In this document: positions 14,515 to 27,999 of the stretch, in pieces
Position numbering within the stretch: position 1 is the first letter of the stretch
Layout of the letters: each line of letters begins with the position of its first letter
Assembly: GCA_964472545.1 (NCBI GenBank)
Contig: CAYYNP010000113.1
Coordinates: forward strand, 1 to 27,999
Source of the DNA: CAYYNP01 sp964472545
Lineage (GTDB): Bacteria > Planctomycetota > Planctomycetia > Pirellulales > Thermoguttaceae
Reading direction: 5' to 3'
DNA length: 27,999 bases
Made by a program: the position numbers and the translations under genes
The notes under the pieces: model-generated
Seen by the model: only the letters and a program-made list of their open reading frames with translations
Databases searched by the model: none
What the model was told of the DNA's origin: nothing

Positions 14515-14952
14515 ATGCATAAAGTCTTGACTATCCTGCTGGTGGAAGACGACACCGTCGACGTGATGACTACCAAGCGGGCGCTGAAGAAGAACAACGT
14601 GACCAATCCGCTCTACGTGGTCGGCAACGGCGAAGAGGCCTTGGAGTACCTTCGACACAAAGGCAAGTTTGCCGCCGCGGACTCTTCGCCCCGCCCGAGT
14701 CTGATACTGGCCGACCTCGCCATGCCGCGAATGAACGGGTTGGAGCTTCTGCTGGCCATCAAGAGCGATCCCGATCTGCGCGAGATCCCGGTCGTCGTGC
14801 TGACGTCTTCGGACGAACATCAGGACGTAAAGACGGCCTTTGCCCGGGGAGCGGCGGGGTATATCGTCAAGCCGGTAGTCTTTGGAAACTTCGTCGAGGC
14901 GCTCGCTGCGCTGCACCTGTACTGGACAATTAGCGAATTACCCGGGGGATAG
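14515..14952 (+). CDS. Single-domain response regulator, Rcp1-like
   Basis: 145 residues, a receiver domain only. Acidic pair EDD (11-13), phospho-acceptor D67 in LILADLAMPRMNG, T97 in VVVLTSSD and K119 in YIVKPV are all present. There is no DNA-binding or output domain. The extended loop around KGKFAAADSSPRP is characteristic of the Rcp1 family that partners phytochrome-type kinases. It lies between the membrane kinase and the giant kinase with gaps of 7 bp and 2 bp, so the three genes are translated from one message. It may shuttle phosphate between kinases rather than bind DNA. Confidence 0.92.
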   Translation: MHKVLTILLVEDDTVDVMTTKRALKKNNVTNPLYVVGNGEEALEYLRHKGKFAAADSSPRPSLILADLAMPRMNGLELLLAIKSDPDLREIPVVVLTSSDEHQDVKTAFARGAAGYIVKPVVFGNFVEALAALHLYWTISELPGG

Positions 14953-14954
14953 CC

Positions 14955-20840
<5,886 letters not shown>

Positions 20841-20860
20841 AATCCCACGAGACACGCTCC

Positions 20861-21997
20861 ATGCCCGCTCCCATCCGCGTGTTGTACGTTGAAGACGACC
20901 GCAGCCTGGCCGCTTTGGCGAAGCTGCATCTCGAACGCGCCGGATACGACGTGGACCTGGCCTACGACGGCGGTCAAGGGCTGGCGATGGCCGGCGCCGG
21001 GCACTACGATCTGGTGGCCGTCGACCATTCGCTTCCCGTGCGCGACGGCCTCGACGTGATCCGCATGCTGGCCGCCCAGGGGCCGCTGCCGCCTACGATC
21101 ATGATTACCGGACACGGTGACGAGAAGATTGCCGTGGAGACCATGAAGCTCGGGGCCGACGACTACATCGTCAAAGACCTCACCGGCGGCTGGCTCGACC
21201 TGCTGCCGGTGGTCATCGAGCGCGTCCTGCGACAACGCCGCCTCGCCCGGGAGAAGGCCCGCGCCGAGGAGGATCTGCGGGAGAGCCGGAAACGGCTGGA
21301 GGAGGCCAGCCGGATGGCCGCCGTCGTGGCCCACGAGATCAACGGCCCCCTGGCGGGCATCAGGAGTTGCCACACGCTGATCAAGGAGGCGATTTCTCCG
21401 GACCACCCCGACTATCGCTTCGTCGAGTTGGTCGAAAACGAGATCGCTCGCATTTGTGGCATTGTAAATCAACTTTATGAACTTCACCGTCCGCTGCAAG
21501 AGCCCGACCAGGACGTCGATGTCGCGGAGATCATCGCCGAGGTGGCCGAGTTGCTGCAAGCGAACCGCCCGGGCGGCGAGAGTTGTTTTCAAACGCGCCG
21601 CGTTGCAGAGCACCTGCCGGCGAGAATCCCCCCAAACGGCCTCCGCCAGGTGTTGCACAACCTATTGGCCAATGCGGTCGAAGCGTCGCCGGCCGGCGCG
21701 GACGTGGAAATTGCCGCATCAAGGACAGCAGGCCTGATGGAGATCGAAATCTCCGACCGCGGCCCGGGTATTGCCGACAACCTGCGCGACCGCGTTTTCG
21801 ACCCCTTCTTTACCACCAAGGACGGCGACGGCGGGCTCGGCCTCGGATTGCCGATTTCGCGGCGAATCGTCCGATCGATGGGTGGGACCTTGTCTGTGGA
21901 AAGCGCCTCGGGAGAAGGGACGACCGTCGGGATCGCAATACCGCAACCGCAGGTCCAAGTGCCCGATGATGACGATCGATCGCGTCGAAGCGGCTAA
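20861..21997 (+). CDS. Receiver-histidine kinase fusion (REC followed by an NtrB-like kinase core)
   Basis: 378 residues from ATG 20861. A TTG at 20837 overlaps the stop of the giant kinase but adds only eight weak residues, so the ATG is preferred although no strong ribosome site is visible. Residues 5-125 are a receiver (EDD 11-13, D55 in LVAVDHSLPVRDG, TGHGD, YIVKDL). A short coiled coil is followed by HisKA (MAAVVAHEINGPLAGIRS, H158) and HATPase (LHNLLANAVEASPAG, SDRGPGIADN, DPFFTTKDGDGGLGLGLPI). The design suggests a kinase whose activity is set by phosphorylation of its own receiver, for example by the HPt of the giant kinase. It is the last gene of the operon. Its tail DDDDRSRRSG is low-complexity. 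Confidence 0.9.
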   Translation: MPAPIRVLYVEDDRSLAALAKLHLERAGYDVDLAYDGGQGLAMAGAGHYDLVAVDHSLPVRDGLDVIRMLAAQGPLPPTIMITGHGDEKIAVETMKLGADDYIVKDLTGGWLDLLPVVIERVLRQRRLAREKARAEEDLRESRKRLEEASRMAAVVAHEINGPLAGIRSCHTLIKEAISPDHPDYRFVELVENEIARICGIVNQLYELHRPLQEPDQDVDVAEIIAEVAELLQANRPGGESCFQTRRVAEHLPARIPPNGLRQVLHNLLANAVEASPAGADVEIAASRTAGLMEIEISDRGPGIADNLRDRVFDPFFTTKDGDGGLGLGLPISRRIVRSMGGTLSVESASGEGTTVGIAIPQPQVQVPDDDDRSRRSG

Positions 21998-22027
21998 GGG
22001 GCGGCCGACGAACGAGTTGCCCATTTG

Positions 22028-22106
22028 GGGTGGCTGGTGGCTGAGCGCAGCGAAGCCCCAGGACCCGGACAACTGGGGGCACCGCTGCACTATGCCCCAG
22101 CCACCC
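22028..22106. repeat. Intergenic inverted repeat after the kinase operon
   Basis: GGGTGGCTGG (22028-22037) and CCAGCCACCC (22097-22106) are exact complements across about 59 nt. They lie about 30 bp after the REC-kinase stop. There is no U-tract, so it may be a dispersed palindrome acting as an mRNA-end structure rather than an intrinsic terminator. Confidence 0.5.
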
Positions 22107-22176
22107 ATCACTGAAACCGGATAGCTATTCATCGGCCGCCCCTAACGTGAATCGCGGGACTTCGGTTTGAGAGGGA

Positions 22177-22223
22177 TTGGCGAGGCCCGTGGGATTGTGG
22201 TATTCTTTCCCGGCGACCGGGAA
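22177..22223 (+). promoter_or_regulatory. Weak promoter and start-site hairpin before the stand-alone response regulator
   Basis: TTGGCG (22177-22182) and TATTCT (22201-22206) are 18 bp apart. Immediately after lies a perfect 7-bp hairpin TTCCCGG-CGA-CCGGGAA (22207-22223), which would be at or near the 5' end of the transcript. The match is modest. Confidence 0.35.
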
Positions 22224-22281
22224 GGTCACACCTTGTGGAATTGTCGTACGTAGCCGCGGTTTCCGGAGCAGGTCCCTAGAG

Positions 22282-23064
22282 ATGACTGCCGCCAACTCGA
22301 TTCTGGTCGTCGATGATGAACCCGCCTTCTTGGAGTCGACCGCGGAGTTGTTGCGGCGTGACGGCTACGAGTGCGATTGTGCGGCGGCTGCGGCCGAAGC
22401 CGTTGCGAAGCTCGGCCAGCGACGCTACGACGTCGTGATCTCCGACATCCGCATGCCCAACAACCCCGACTTGCTCGTGGTGCGCGAGGCTCACCGATTG
22501 GCCCGCGGCACGCCGGTGATTCTGGTCACGGCGTATCCTACGGTCGATACGGCCGTCAGTGCGATCGAGCTTCCGGTGGTCGCCTACTTGCAGAAGCCCC
22601 TGGATCACGCGGACCTGCGCGAACACGTGGAAGCGTCGATTGCGCGGTCCGAGAGCTACCGGGCGGTTTCCCGCGTGCGTGAACTGCTCGAAGAGTCGGT
22701 CGTCGATTTGAAGCGCGTCGAGGAGGCCGGCCGCGAGCCAAAGGGCACCGACGGACACGCCGGCGCGGCGATACCCGTTCGTACGCTCCGCACGTTGAGC
22801 GAATGCCTCACGCAACTGGTAAAGCTGGACACCGAAGCCGCGCCGCACGGTTCCCGGGTGCGGCTCTGCGAGTTGCTCGAATGCCCCCAGTGGCGGCTTC
22901 ACCGCGGTGCGCTGGTCGACGCAGTCGCCGTGTTGAAGGAGACCAGAAGGCGATTCAGGTCGAAGGAGTTGGCAAACTTGCGATCCCGGCTCGAGAGCCA
23001 TCTCGACGATCGCGAGGACGACACGTCCGCATCGCAGCCGGACGCGTCGCCGCCGTCGTCCTGA
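22282..23064 (+). CDS. Response regulator with an uncharacterised C-terminal domain
   Basis: 260 residues. The ATG at 22282 begins exactly at the receiver (MTAANSILVVDDEP); the longer frame back to 22177 would overlap the predicted promoter. Receiver features are DDE 11-13, D55 in VVISDIRMP, T83 in LVTAYP and K105 in LQKPLD, like NtrC/FixJ-type regulators. Residues about 125-245 are charged and helical (VRELLEESVVDLKRVEE, CLTQLVKLDTEAA, LKETRRRFRSKELANLRSRL). They match no output domain I recognise: no helix-turn-helix, GGDEF or AAA motif is visible. It lies 284 bp after the kinase operon with its own likely promoter and is a plausible output partner of those kinases. Confidence 0.8.
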   Translation: MTAANSILVVDDEPAFLESTAELLRRDGYECDCAAAAAEAVAKLGQRRYDVVISDIRMPNNPDLLVVREAHRLARGTPVILVTAYPTVDTAVSAIELPVVAYLQKPLDHADLREHVEASIARSESYRAVSRVRELLEESVVDLKRVEEAGREPKGTDGHAGAAIPVRTLRTLSECLTQLVKLDTEAAPHGSRVRLCELLECPQWRLHRGALVDAVAVLKETRRRFRSKELANLRSRLESHLDDREDDTSASQPDASPPSS

Positions 23065-23165
23065 CGCGTCGCCGCCGGTGCCAGGTCGCGGCTCTTGCGC
23101 CCGGTGGTTGGGTGTCGCCCGTGTCTGGCGGCCGCGCCCACCCGGTTCACGTAGGAGACTGACGA

Positions 23166-23381
23166 ATGGACAGGCCGCGATTTCACATTGCACGTTGGCT
23201 GCGCCGCGTTTGCCCGGTCGTCCGTTGGCTGCTCTGCCTGGGCGGCTGGCAGTTCCTCGACGTCCAAGCTATACTTTGCAGGAGACTTCCGCACACTCAG
23301 CAGAAGAGGGCGACCGATGTGCATCGTAAGCGCGAGTTCGATCGGAGCGGTCTTTCTGGGCTCACTCTTTGCTCTGGCTGA
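23166..23381 (+). CDS. Possible small arginine-rich protein overlapping the TPR gene start
   Basis: A 71-codon frame opens with ATG 23166, preceded by TAGGAG at a good distance. It has an Arg/Trp-rich N-terminus (MDRPRFHIARWLRRVCPVV) with a short hydrophobic stretch (VVRWLLCLGGW). It overlaps the TPR gene by 65 bp in another frame. No homologue is recognised. It could be a leader peptide coupling translation of the TPR gene, or a chance frame in GC-rich DNA. The region 23065-23165 holds nothing else of note. Confidence 0.25.
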   Translation: MDRPRFHIARWLRRVCPVVRWLLCLGGWQFLDVQAILCRRLPHTQQKRATDVHRKREFDRSGLSGLTLCSG

Positions 23382-24660
23382 CAGTCGGCCGGCCGCCCAA
23401 GAGGACGGAGGCGCCTCCCCGTACGACTTCAGCCGGACCTATGAGTATGATCCGCAGAAGCTCAACGAGTGGACCCAACCGAGTGGTGAGGAGGAGCCGG
23501 ATTCTGACCTCATCTACGGCGACACCATCTACGACCATGATTCACAGCAATGGTATGGGCCGGAAGCCGAGGGCGACACCCACCCCGGCACGGTTCATGC
23601 GGAGGAGTTTTGCCGCAGTCTGCCGCAAGAGGAACTGTTGGGCCCGGAGGACGGCGCGGCCTACGACAGACAACGACGGGCGATGGAGAGACACGATCGA
23701 GGCGTGACGCTTTTTTGGAGGGGGAAGTACGATGCCGCCATCGCTATCGAGACCGAGGCGATTCGGCTTGGTCCCAAGTTGCACTCCGCCTACTGGTTGC
23801 GGTCCGGCGCGTATGCCGCGAAAGGCGAATTCGCCAAGGCCATTGCCGACATGTCGGAGTCTATTCGGATTCGGCCCGAGTACGCGTTCGGATACTACGG
23901 CCGTGGCGTGCTCCATTCGAAGAGACACGAGAACAACGCGGCGATCGCCGACTACACGGAGGCGATCCGCTTAAGCCCGAGGTTTAGCTTTGCGTACTAC
24001 GGCCGCGGCATTCCGCTGGAGCGCGAAGGGCGATTCGGTGAGGCGATCGACGACTTCTCCGAGGCGATCCGATTGACCCCGTCCTATGTTGAAGCCTACG
24101 TAGGGAGAGCACGTGCCAGACGTGGAAAGGGAGAGCTTCGCGGTGCCATTGACGACTGCACGGAGGCGATTCGGCTTAGGCCGTACGACTGGGGAGCATA
24201 CGCCGAGCGGGCGGACGCGCGTTGCCGGGCACGTGACTTCGACGAAGCCATCGAGGATTATAACGTCGCGATTCGCTACGGGGGGGCTCTGGCCGAAAGC
24301 GCATATCTTGGCCGTGGCGTTGCGAGGTACAACAAGAGGGAGTTTGACGGAGCGATCTCTGATCTCACGAAGGCCATTCATCTCGCCCCAACGTACTGCG
24401 GGAGCTACTACGCCCGCGGAAACTCGTATCTGGCCACCGGACAACGCGCCCTGGCGATTGCCGACTACAGCAAAGCCATTCGGCTGAAACCGGACTATGG
24501 GCTCGCCTACTTCTACAGGGGCGTCGTCTATCGAAGTGAGGGCCGCCTCTTGCGGGCTCGGCTCGATTTCGCCAAGGCCCGACGGTTGGGCTGCAAGCCG
24601 CAGCGGCCGATCCGTCAGCGGAAGATATCGCTTTTCCGGCGATCAAGGTTCCGGCGGTAG
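23317..24660 (+). CDS. Secreted tetratricopeptide-repeat protein
   Basis: 447 residues. The ATG at 23317 has AGAGGG upstream and begins a signal peptide (MCIVSASSIGAVFLGSLFALA, cut near ADS). The frame extends upstream to 23188 but those 43 residues lack signal character. After an acidic, Tyr/Asp-rich linker (about 25-125), nine consecutive 34-residue TPR units run from about 125 to 435. They carry the recurring pattern YGRG...AIADYTEAIRLSP. TPR arrays mediate protein-protein contacts; the partner is unknown. The end is strongly basic (RQRKISLFRRSRFRR). There is no evident link to the neighbouring kinases or to deoC, and no clear promoter. Confidence 0.85.
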   Translation: MCIVSASSIGAVFLGSLFALADSRPAAQEDGGASPYDFSRTYEYDPQKLNEWTQPSGEEEPDSDLIYGDTIYDHDSQQWYGPEAEGDTHPGTVHAEEFCRSLPQEELLGPEDGAAYDRQRRAMERHDRGVTLFWRGKYDAAIAIETEAIRLGPKLHSAYWLRSGAYAAKGEFAKAIADMSESIRIRPEYAFGYYGRGVLHSKRHENNAAIADYTEAIRLSPRFSFAYYGRGIPLEREGRFGEAIDDFSEAIRLTPSYVEAYVGRARARRGKGELRGAIDDCTEAIRLRPYDWGAYAERADARCRARDFDEAIEDYNVAIRYGGALAESAYLGRGVARYNKREFDGAISDLTKAIHLAPTYCGSYYARGNSYLATGQRALAIADYSKAIRLKPDYGLAYFYRGVVYRSEGRLLRARLDFAKARRLGCKPQRPIRQRKISLFRRSRFRR

Positions 24661-24768
24661 CGCTCGGTGGGATGCCGTTGCGGGGGCGGGAAGATCGACG
24701 TCGATTCCCAGGCGTACGATTGCACTTCGTCCTGGCCACGCCTTCCTCCGAGCCGCCGCGATCCCCGC

Positions 24769-24802
24769 TTGTCCGCCGGCAGATCGCCTGGTAGACTACC
24801 AG
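24769..24802 (+). promoter_or_regulatory. Promoter and palindrome before deoC
   Basis: TTGTCC (24769-24774) and TAGACT (24792-24797) are spaced by 17 bp, each with four of six consensus bases. The -10 lies inside a perfect palindrome CTGGTA-GAC-TACCAG (24788-24802), a possible repressor site. It predicts a leader of about 45 nt. Confidence 0.4.
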
Positions 24803-24848
24803 ATTGCGCGATGCGATCCGTTAGACAACCGTTCAGGAGGCCGGAAAG

Positions 24849-25538
24849 GTGCCAGACTATACGTACGACCAGATCGCCAAGATGATCGACCACTCGCTGT
24901 TGAACCCGGTGTTGACCGACGAGGAACTCGAAGCCGGTTGCCAGGTGGCGTTGGCTTACGACGTGGCCTCGGTCTGCATCAAGCCGTATTACCTGCGGCG
25001 ATGTGCGGAGTTGCTGGCCGGCAGCACGGTGGCCCCCAGCACGGTGATCGGCTTCCCGCAAGGCGGCAACACCACCGCCGTGAAAGTGGCCGAGGCCGAG
25101 ACGGCCCTGCGCGACGGCGGCAAAGAACTCGACTACGTGGTCAATATAGGCAAGGTCATGAGCGGCGATTGGGACTACGTCCGCCAGGATATCCGCGCAG
25201 TGTCCGATTGCACCCACCAAGGCGGCGGGCTGATCAAGGTGATCTTCGAGAACTGTTTCCTCAATGACGACCAGAAGATCCGCCTCTGCGAGATCTGCGG
25301 CGAAGTGGGCGTCGATTGGGTCAAGACCTCGACCGGCTACGGCACCGGCGGCGCGACCGACGCGGATTTGACGCTGATGCGGACGCACTCCCCGCCCCGC
25401 GTGCAGGTCAAAGCGGCCGGCGGCGTGCGTACGTTGGATCGGCTGTTGGAGGTTCGCGCATTGGGTGTCACCCGGGCGGGGGCGACGAGCACGGTGGTGA
25501 TGCTCGACGAGTGTAAGAAACGGTTGGGGGAGGGGTGA
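24849..25538 (+). CDS. deoC: Deoxyribose-phosphate aldolase
   Basis: 229 residues. It starts at GTG 24849 with AGGAGG 7-8 bp upstream; the N-terminus MPDYTYDQIAKMIDHSLLNP is typical. It splits 2-deoxyribose 5-phosphate into glyceraldehyde 3-phosphate and acetaldehyde in deoxynucleoside breakdown. Family residues are present: the Schiff-base lysine K159 in VDWVKTSTGYGTGGAT, the second lysine K188 in VQVKAAGGVR, and D95 in LDYVVNIGKV. The length matches the short bacterial DeoC type. It is followed by the REP/RAYT element rather than by another deo gene. Together with purB downstream it makes a loosely nucleotide-related neighbourhood. Confidence 0.95.
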   Translation: MPDYTYDQIAKMIDHSLLNPVLTDEELEAGCQVALAYDVASVCIKPYYLRRCAELLAGSTVAPSTVIGFPQGGNTTAVKVAEAETALRDGGKELDYVVNIGKVMSGDWDYVRQDIRAVSDCTHQGGGLIKVIFENCFLNDDQKIRLCEICGEVGVDWVKTSTGYGTGGATDADLTLMRTHSPPRVQVKAAGGVRTLDRLLEVRALGVTRAGATSTVVMLDECKKRLGEG

Positions 25539-25546
25539 GAGAGGGC

Positions 25547-25658
25547 GGCGGCTAAAGCCGAACAGCGAGAAGGCCCGTAAACGGGCCTCGGCGATTTCCG
25601 ATATGGCAGTATGGTTCCGCGTCATCGCACACCCGGCATAAATGCCGGGCCTAATACC
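25547..25658. repeat. Left arm of REP hairpins
   Basis: Hairpins in order: CGGCT-AA-AGCCG (25549-25560), AGGCCCGT-AA-ACGGGCCT (25571-25588) and CCCGGCAT-AA-ATGCCGGG (25632-25649). The second is also positioned to act as a 3' end for the deoC message. The block 25631-25658 is repeated inverted in the right arm with one mismatch. Confidence 0.75.
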
Positions 25659-25759
25659 GCCTGCGGCGGGAAGACCGCTGAAGCGGCCTGAAGAGGATTA
25701 GCGTTGGCACGAGTTGAGGATTTTGGACGCCACCTTGGCGCTTATAGGGGAAGGCCGCC

Positions 25760-26194
25760 ATGGGACGCAACTACTATAGTGAGATTCATCTGCATCTGAC
25801 GTGGCATACCAAAGGCAGCTTGCCGCTGCTGACGCCGAGGGTCGAGCCGCTGGCGCATCAGTTCATTCGGCAACGGCTGGTCAATACCGAAGGGGCATAC
25901 GTCCACGAGGTCGGCGGCACGGAAACGCACGTCCACGTTGTAATCACCCTTTCACCAACGATCCTCATCAGCGAATTGGTGGGGCAACTCAAAGGTGGAA
26001 CCTCACACGATGTCAACAAGCAACTCGGCCAACGAGACAAGACGCTGCAATGGCAATCCGGCTACGGAGTGATCGGTTTTGGCACGCGGAATATGAATTG
26101 GGTCAGAGCGTACGTTCGGAATCAGCGGGAGCACCACGCCAACAGAACCACGGTGGAACGGCTAGAGAGGATCATCGAAACGCCCGACCGTTAG
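25760..26194 (+). CDS. REP-associated tyrosine transposase (IS200-like Y1 family)
   Basis: 144 residues, normal for the family. HUH motif THVHVV (H57, H59) and catalytic tyrosine Y118 in AYVRNQREHH are both present, so the enzyme looks intact. Family proteins cut and rejoin single-stranded DNA at hairpin sites; RAYT members act on REP sequences. AGGGGAAGG precedes the ATG, and a small stem CGCCA-CCT-TGGCG lies just before it and may limit translation. The gene sits between inverted REP arms and interrupts the deoC-purB interval. It has no TnpB partner. Confidence 0.85.
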   Translation: MGRNYYSEIHLHLTWHTKGSLPLLTPRVEPLAHQFIRQRLVNTEGAYVHEVGGTETHVHVVITLSPTILISELVGQLKGGTSHDVNKQLGQRDKTLQWQSGYGVIGFGTRNMNWVRAYVRNQREHHANRTTVERLERIIETPDR

Positions 26195-26258
26195 AGGGCC
26201 GTCGGTACGATCGAGCATCGATGGATTGCCGACACGGCTGGGTCGAACGTTGACATTG

Positions 26259-26403
26259 AGGGGCCTTCAGGCCCCTTTCCGGCGCGGCCGGTACTAGGCC
26301 CGGCATTTATGCCGGGTGAAGGGAGACGACAACCTCCCTTCACCTCGCCATCGACGGCGGACGCCCGTTTACGAGCGTTCTCGATGCGACGGCTTCAGCC
26401 GCC
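26259..26403. repeat. Right arm of REP hairpins
   Basis: Hairpins: AGGGGCCT-TC-AGGCCCCT (26259-26276), CCCGGCAT-TT-ATGCCGGG (26299-26316), TGAAGGGAG/CTCCCTTCA (26317-26325 with 26334-26342) and CGGCT-TC-AGCCG (26390-26401). The first is followed by TT and could terminate the transposase transcript. The arm ends 16 bp before the purB ribosome site. Confidence 0.75.
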
Positions 26404-26436
26404 AGAACACAAGCAAACATGGAGGAACGAGACACC

Positions 26437-27870
26437 ATGTCCAACGACCACAACCTCTACCAAAACCCTCTTATCGCCCGCTACTCCTCTCCGGAGATGA
26501 GCCAGCTCTGGAGCCCGCAACGGAAGTTCAGTACCTGGCGTCGGCTCTGGGTCGCGCTGGCCGAGGCGGAATCGGAATTGGGGCTGCCGATCACCGCGGA
26601 GCAAGTCGAGCAGCTTCGCCAGCACGTCGACGACATCGACTTCGGTGCTGCCAAGGCGTATGAGATGCGCAAGCGGCACGACGTGATGGCACACGTTGCG
26701 GCGTACGGCGACGTCTGCCCCGACGCCAAGGCAATCATCCACCTCGGGGCAACGAGTTGCTTCGTGACCGACAACACCGACGTGCTGCTGTTGCGAGACG
26801 CGCTGCAACTGGTCGCTCGACGCACCGCCGGCGTGATCGATGCACTGGCCAAGTTCGCCCAGGAGTATCGCGAGTTGCCGTGCCTGGGCTTCACGCACAT
26901 GCAGGCGGCCCAGCCGACGACGATCGGCAAGCGGGCGTGCCTTTGGGCGTACGACCTGGTGCTCGATCTGGCGGAGATCGAACACCGGCTGGCCGAGTTG
27001 AAGGCTCGAGGACCGAAAGGCACGACGGGCACCCAGGCCAGCTTCCTGGAACTCTTCGGCGGCGACCACGACAAGGTACGCAAGCTGGAGGAACTCGTTT
27101 GCCGCAAGATCGGCTTCGAGGCCAGCTATGCGGTGACCGGCCAAACCTATCCTCGAAAGATCGACTCGCAGGTTGTGGGCGTCCTCTCCGGCGTCGCCCA
27201 AAGCGCCCACAAGGCTGCCACCGACCTGCGGCTGTTGGCCCATCGCAAGGAGATCGAAGAGCCGTTCGGCAAGGAGCAGATCGGCTCGTCGGCGATGGCC
27301 TACAAGCGAAACCCGATGCGGAGCGAGCGGATCTGTTCGCTGTCGCGTTTCGTGATGAGCCTGGAGTCGAGCACGGCCCACACGATGGCCACCCAGTGGC
27401 TGGAACGCACGCTCGACGACAGCGCCAACCGCCGGCTGGTGCTGCCGCAGGCTTTCCTAGCAATCGACGCGGTGATGGTGCTCTATCAGAACGTGGCCGA
27501 GGGATTGGTGGTCTACCCGAACGTGATCGCGTCGCATCTCAACGCGGAGTTGCCGTTCATGGCCACCGAGAACATTCTCATGGCCGCGGTGGCCGCCGGC
27601 GGTGATCGCCAGGAGGTGCACAATCGGATTCTGCTGCACAGCCGAGACGCCGCCGACGGAGTTAAACAGGAGGGCCGCCCGAACGACTTGATCGAACGGC
27701 TTGCCAACGACGAGGCTCTCGCGGCCGTCGATCTATCCGCTGTGCTCGAACCGATGCAGTACACGGGCCGTTCGGCCCAGCAGGTCGACGAGTTCATCGC
27801 CGAGGTGGTCGAGCCGATCCGGTCCCGGTACGCCGATCGAGAGGAGTTGAGCGGGGAGGTTCATGTATAG
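26437..27870 (+). CDS. purB: Adenylosuccinate lyase
   Basis: 477 residues from ATG 26437 with GGAGGA about 11 bp upstream; an ATG at 26419 overlaps that site and is less likely. It catalyses two fumarate-releasing steps of purine synthesis (SAICAR to AICAR, adenylosuccinate to AMP). Seen in sequence: an N-terminal YSSPEMSQLWSPQRKFSTWR block, IIHLGATSCFVTDNTD, the active-site histidine region GFTHMQAAQPTTIGKR (H154), and the superfamily signature GSSAMAYKRNPMRSE from about residue 283. It has full length and no damage. The REP/RAYT element lies immediately upstream, so its promoter must be in or beyond that element or it is read through from deoC. Confidence 0.96.
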   Translation: MSNDHNLYQNPLIARYSSPEMSQLWSPQRKFSTWRRLWVALAEAESELGLPITAEQVEQLRQHVDDIDFGAAKAYEMRKRHDVMAHVAAYGDVCPDAKAIIHLGATSCFVTDNTDVLLLRDALQLVARRTAGVIDALAKFAQEYRELPCLGFTHMQAAQPTTIGKRACLWAYDLVLDLAEIEHRLAELKARGPKGTTGTQASFLELFGGDHDKVRKLEELVCRKIGFEASYAVTGQTYPRKIDSQVVGVLSGVAQSAHKAATDLRLLAHRKEIEEPFGKEQIGSSAMAYKRNPMRSERICSLSRFVMSLESSTAHTMATQWLERTLDDSANRRLVLPQAFLAIDAVMVLYQNVAEGLVVYPNVIASHLNAELPFMATENILMAAVAAGGDRQEVHNRILLHSRDAADGVKQEGRPNDLIERLANDEALAAVDLSAVLEPMQYTGRSAQQVDEFIAEVVEPIRSRYADREELSGEVHV

Positions 27871-27913
27871 AACTCCAGAGTGGTTACGTGCGGCCCGGTG
27901 GCGCCCGTTTCTT

Positions 27914-27971
27914 GCAGGAGAACTGCAAAGTCGATTCGCGGGAATGGAAAACGGGGACTGGCTCCGAGCCA
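27914..27971 (+). repeat. Dispersed palindromic repeat, right copy
   Basis: GCAGGAGAACTGCAAAGT (27914-27931) is followed after 21 nt by GGGGACTGGCTCCG (27953-27966). The last part folds as GGCTC/GAGCC. It is an inverted partner of the copy at 3-52 and lies about 45 bp after the purB stop, where it may also serve as a transcript end. Nothing else is seen in 27871-27999. Confidence 0.55.
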
Positions 27972-27999
27972 GAATCAACACGGAACCTGCCGACGAGAT

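Larger units (their letters stand above)
25547..26403. mobile_element. REP/RAYT-like element: transposase flanked by mirrored palindromic arms
   Basis: The outer ends GGCGGCTAAAGCCG (25547-25560) and CGGCTTCAGCCGCC (26390-26403) are near-perfect inverted copies. Inside each arm lie a CGTAAACGGGC-type palindrome and a CCCGGCAT/ATGCCGGG hairpin with a 2-nt loop (25632-25649 and 26299-26316), again inverted relative to each other. An IS200-like Y1 transposase lies between. Such an arrangement of a single tyrosine transposase framed by inverted REP hairpins is characteristic of RAYT modules. Element limits are inferred from the symmetry; target-site duplication is not expected for this class. Confidence 0.7.

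Noticed and set aside
25547..26403. CRISPR-like array from repeated short palindromes
   Set aside because: The repeats are inverted, unevenly spaced and flank a Y1 transposase; there are no regular spacers or cas genes.

Overview
The window is GC-rich bacterial DNA, most likely from a planctomycete of the Pirellulales type. That placement is an inference. It rests on a secreted protease with dockerin-like calcium repeats and a PEP-CTERM tail, a Tat-exported GH29-type fucosidase beside a clan-A-like glycosidase, very large multi-sensor hybrid kinases, many intergenic palindromes and a REP-type transposase module. No rRNA or tRNA gene was seen.

Layout: (1) 1-3480, a polysaccharide-degradation pair (secreted glycosidase and alpha-L-fucosidase) behind a good sigma-70-like promoter. 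(2) 3487-5631, minus strand, a trypsin-like PEP-CTERM protease, separated from the fucosidase by a 30-bp perfect inverted repeat. (3) 5965-9725, minus strand, CheW and a 1048-residue chemoreceptor with duplicated Cache domains. (4) 9726-10409, a divergent control region carrying two homologous, oppositely oriented structured leader RNAs. Each ends in a strong intrinsic terminator. One precedes the chemoreceptor and the other a c-type-heme hybrid kinase. (5) 10410-23064, a phosphorelay island: heme-sensor hybrid kinase; then a four-gene operon (membrane histidine kinase, Rcp1-like response regulator, 1961-residue REC/PAS/GAF/HK/REC/HPt kinase, REC-HK protein); then a stand-alone response regulator. 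(6) 23317-24660, a secreted TPR protein. (7) 24849-27870, deoC and purB, separated by a REP/RAYT-like element with mirrored palindromic arms. (8) Related dispersed repeats lie in inverted orientation at the two window edges.

Working together: the chemoreceptor and CheW need a CheA that is not in the window. The kinases contain every phosphorelay part (HisKA, HATPase, REC, HPt), so signal could pass from several sensors through the receivers and the HPt of the giant kinase. The most interesting element is the paired leader RNA. Its two copies share junction sequences, differ by compensatory changes in two hairpins, and can form a closing helix whose 3' strand is also the 5' base of the terminator. 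This suggests a previously unrecognised (at least by me) riboswitch-like or protein-responsive attenuator that co-regulates a chemoreceptor and a heme sensor kinase.
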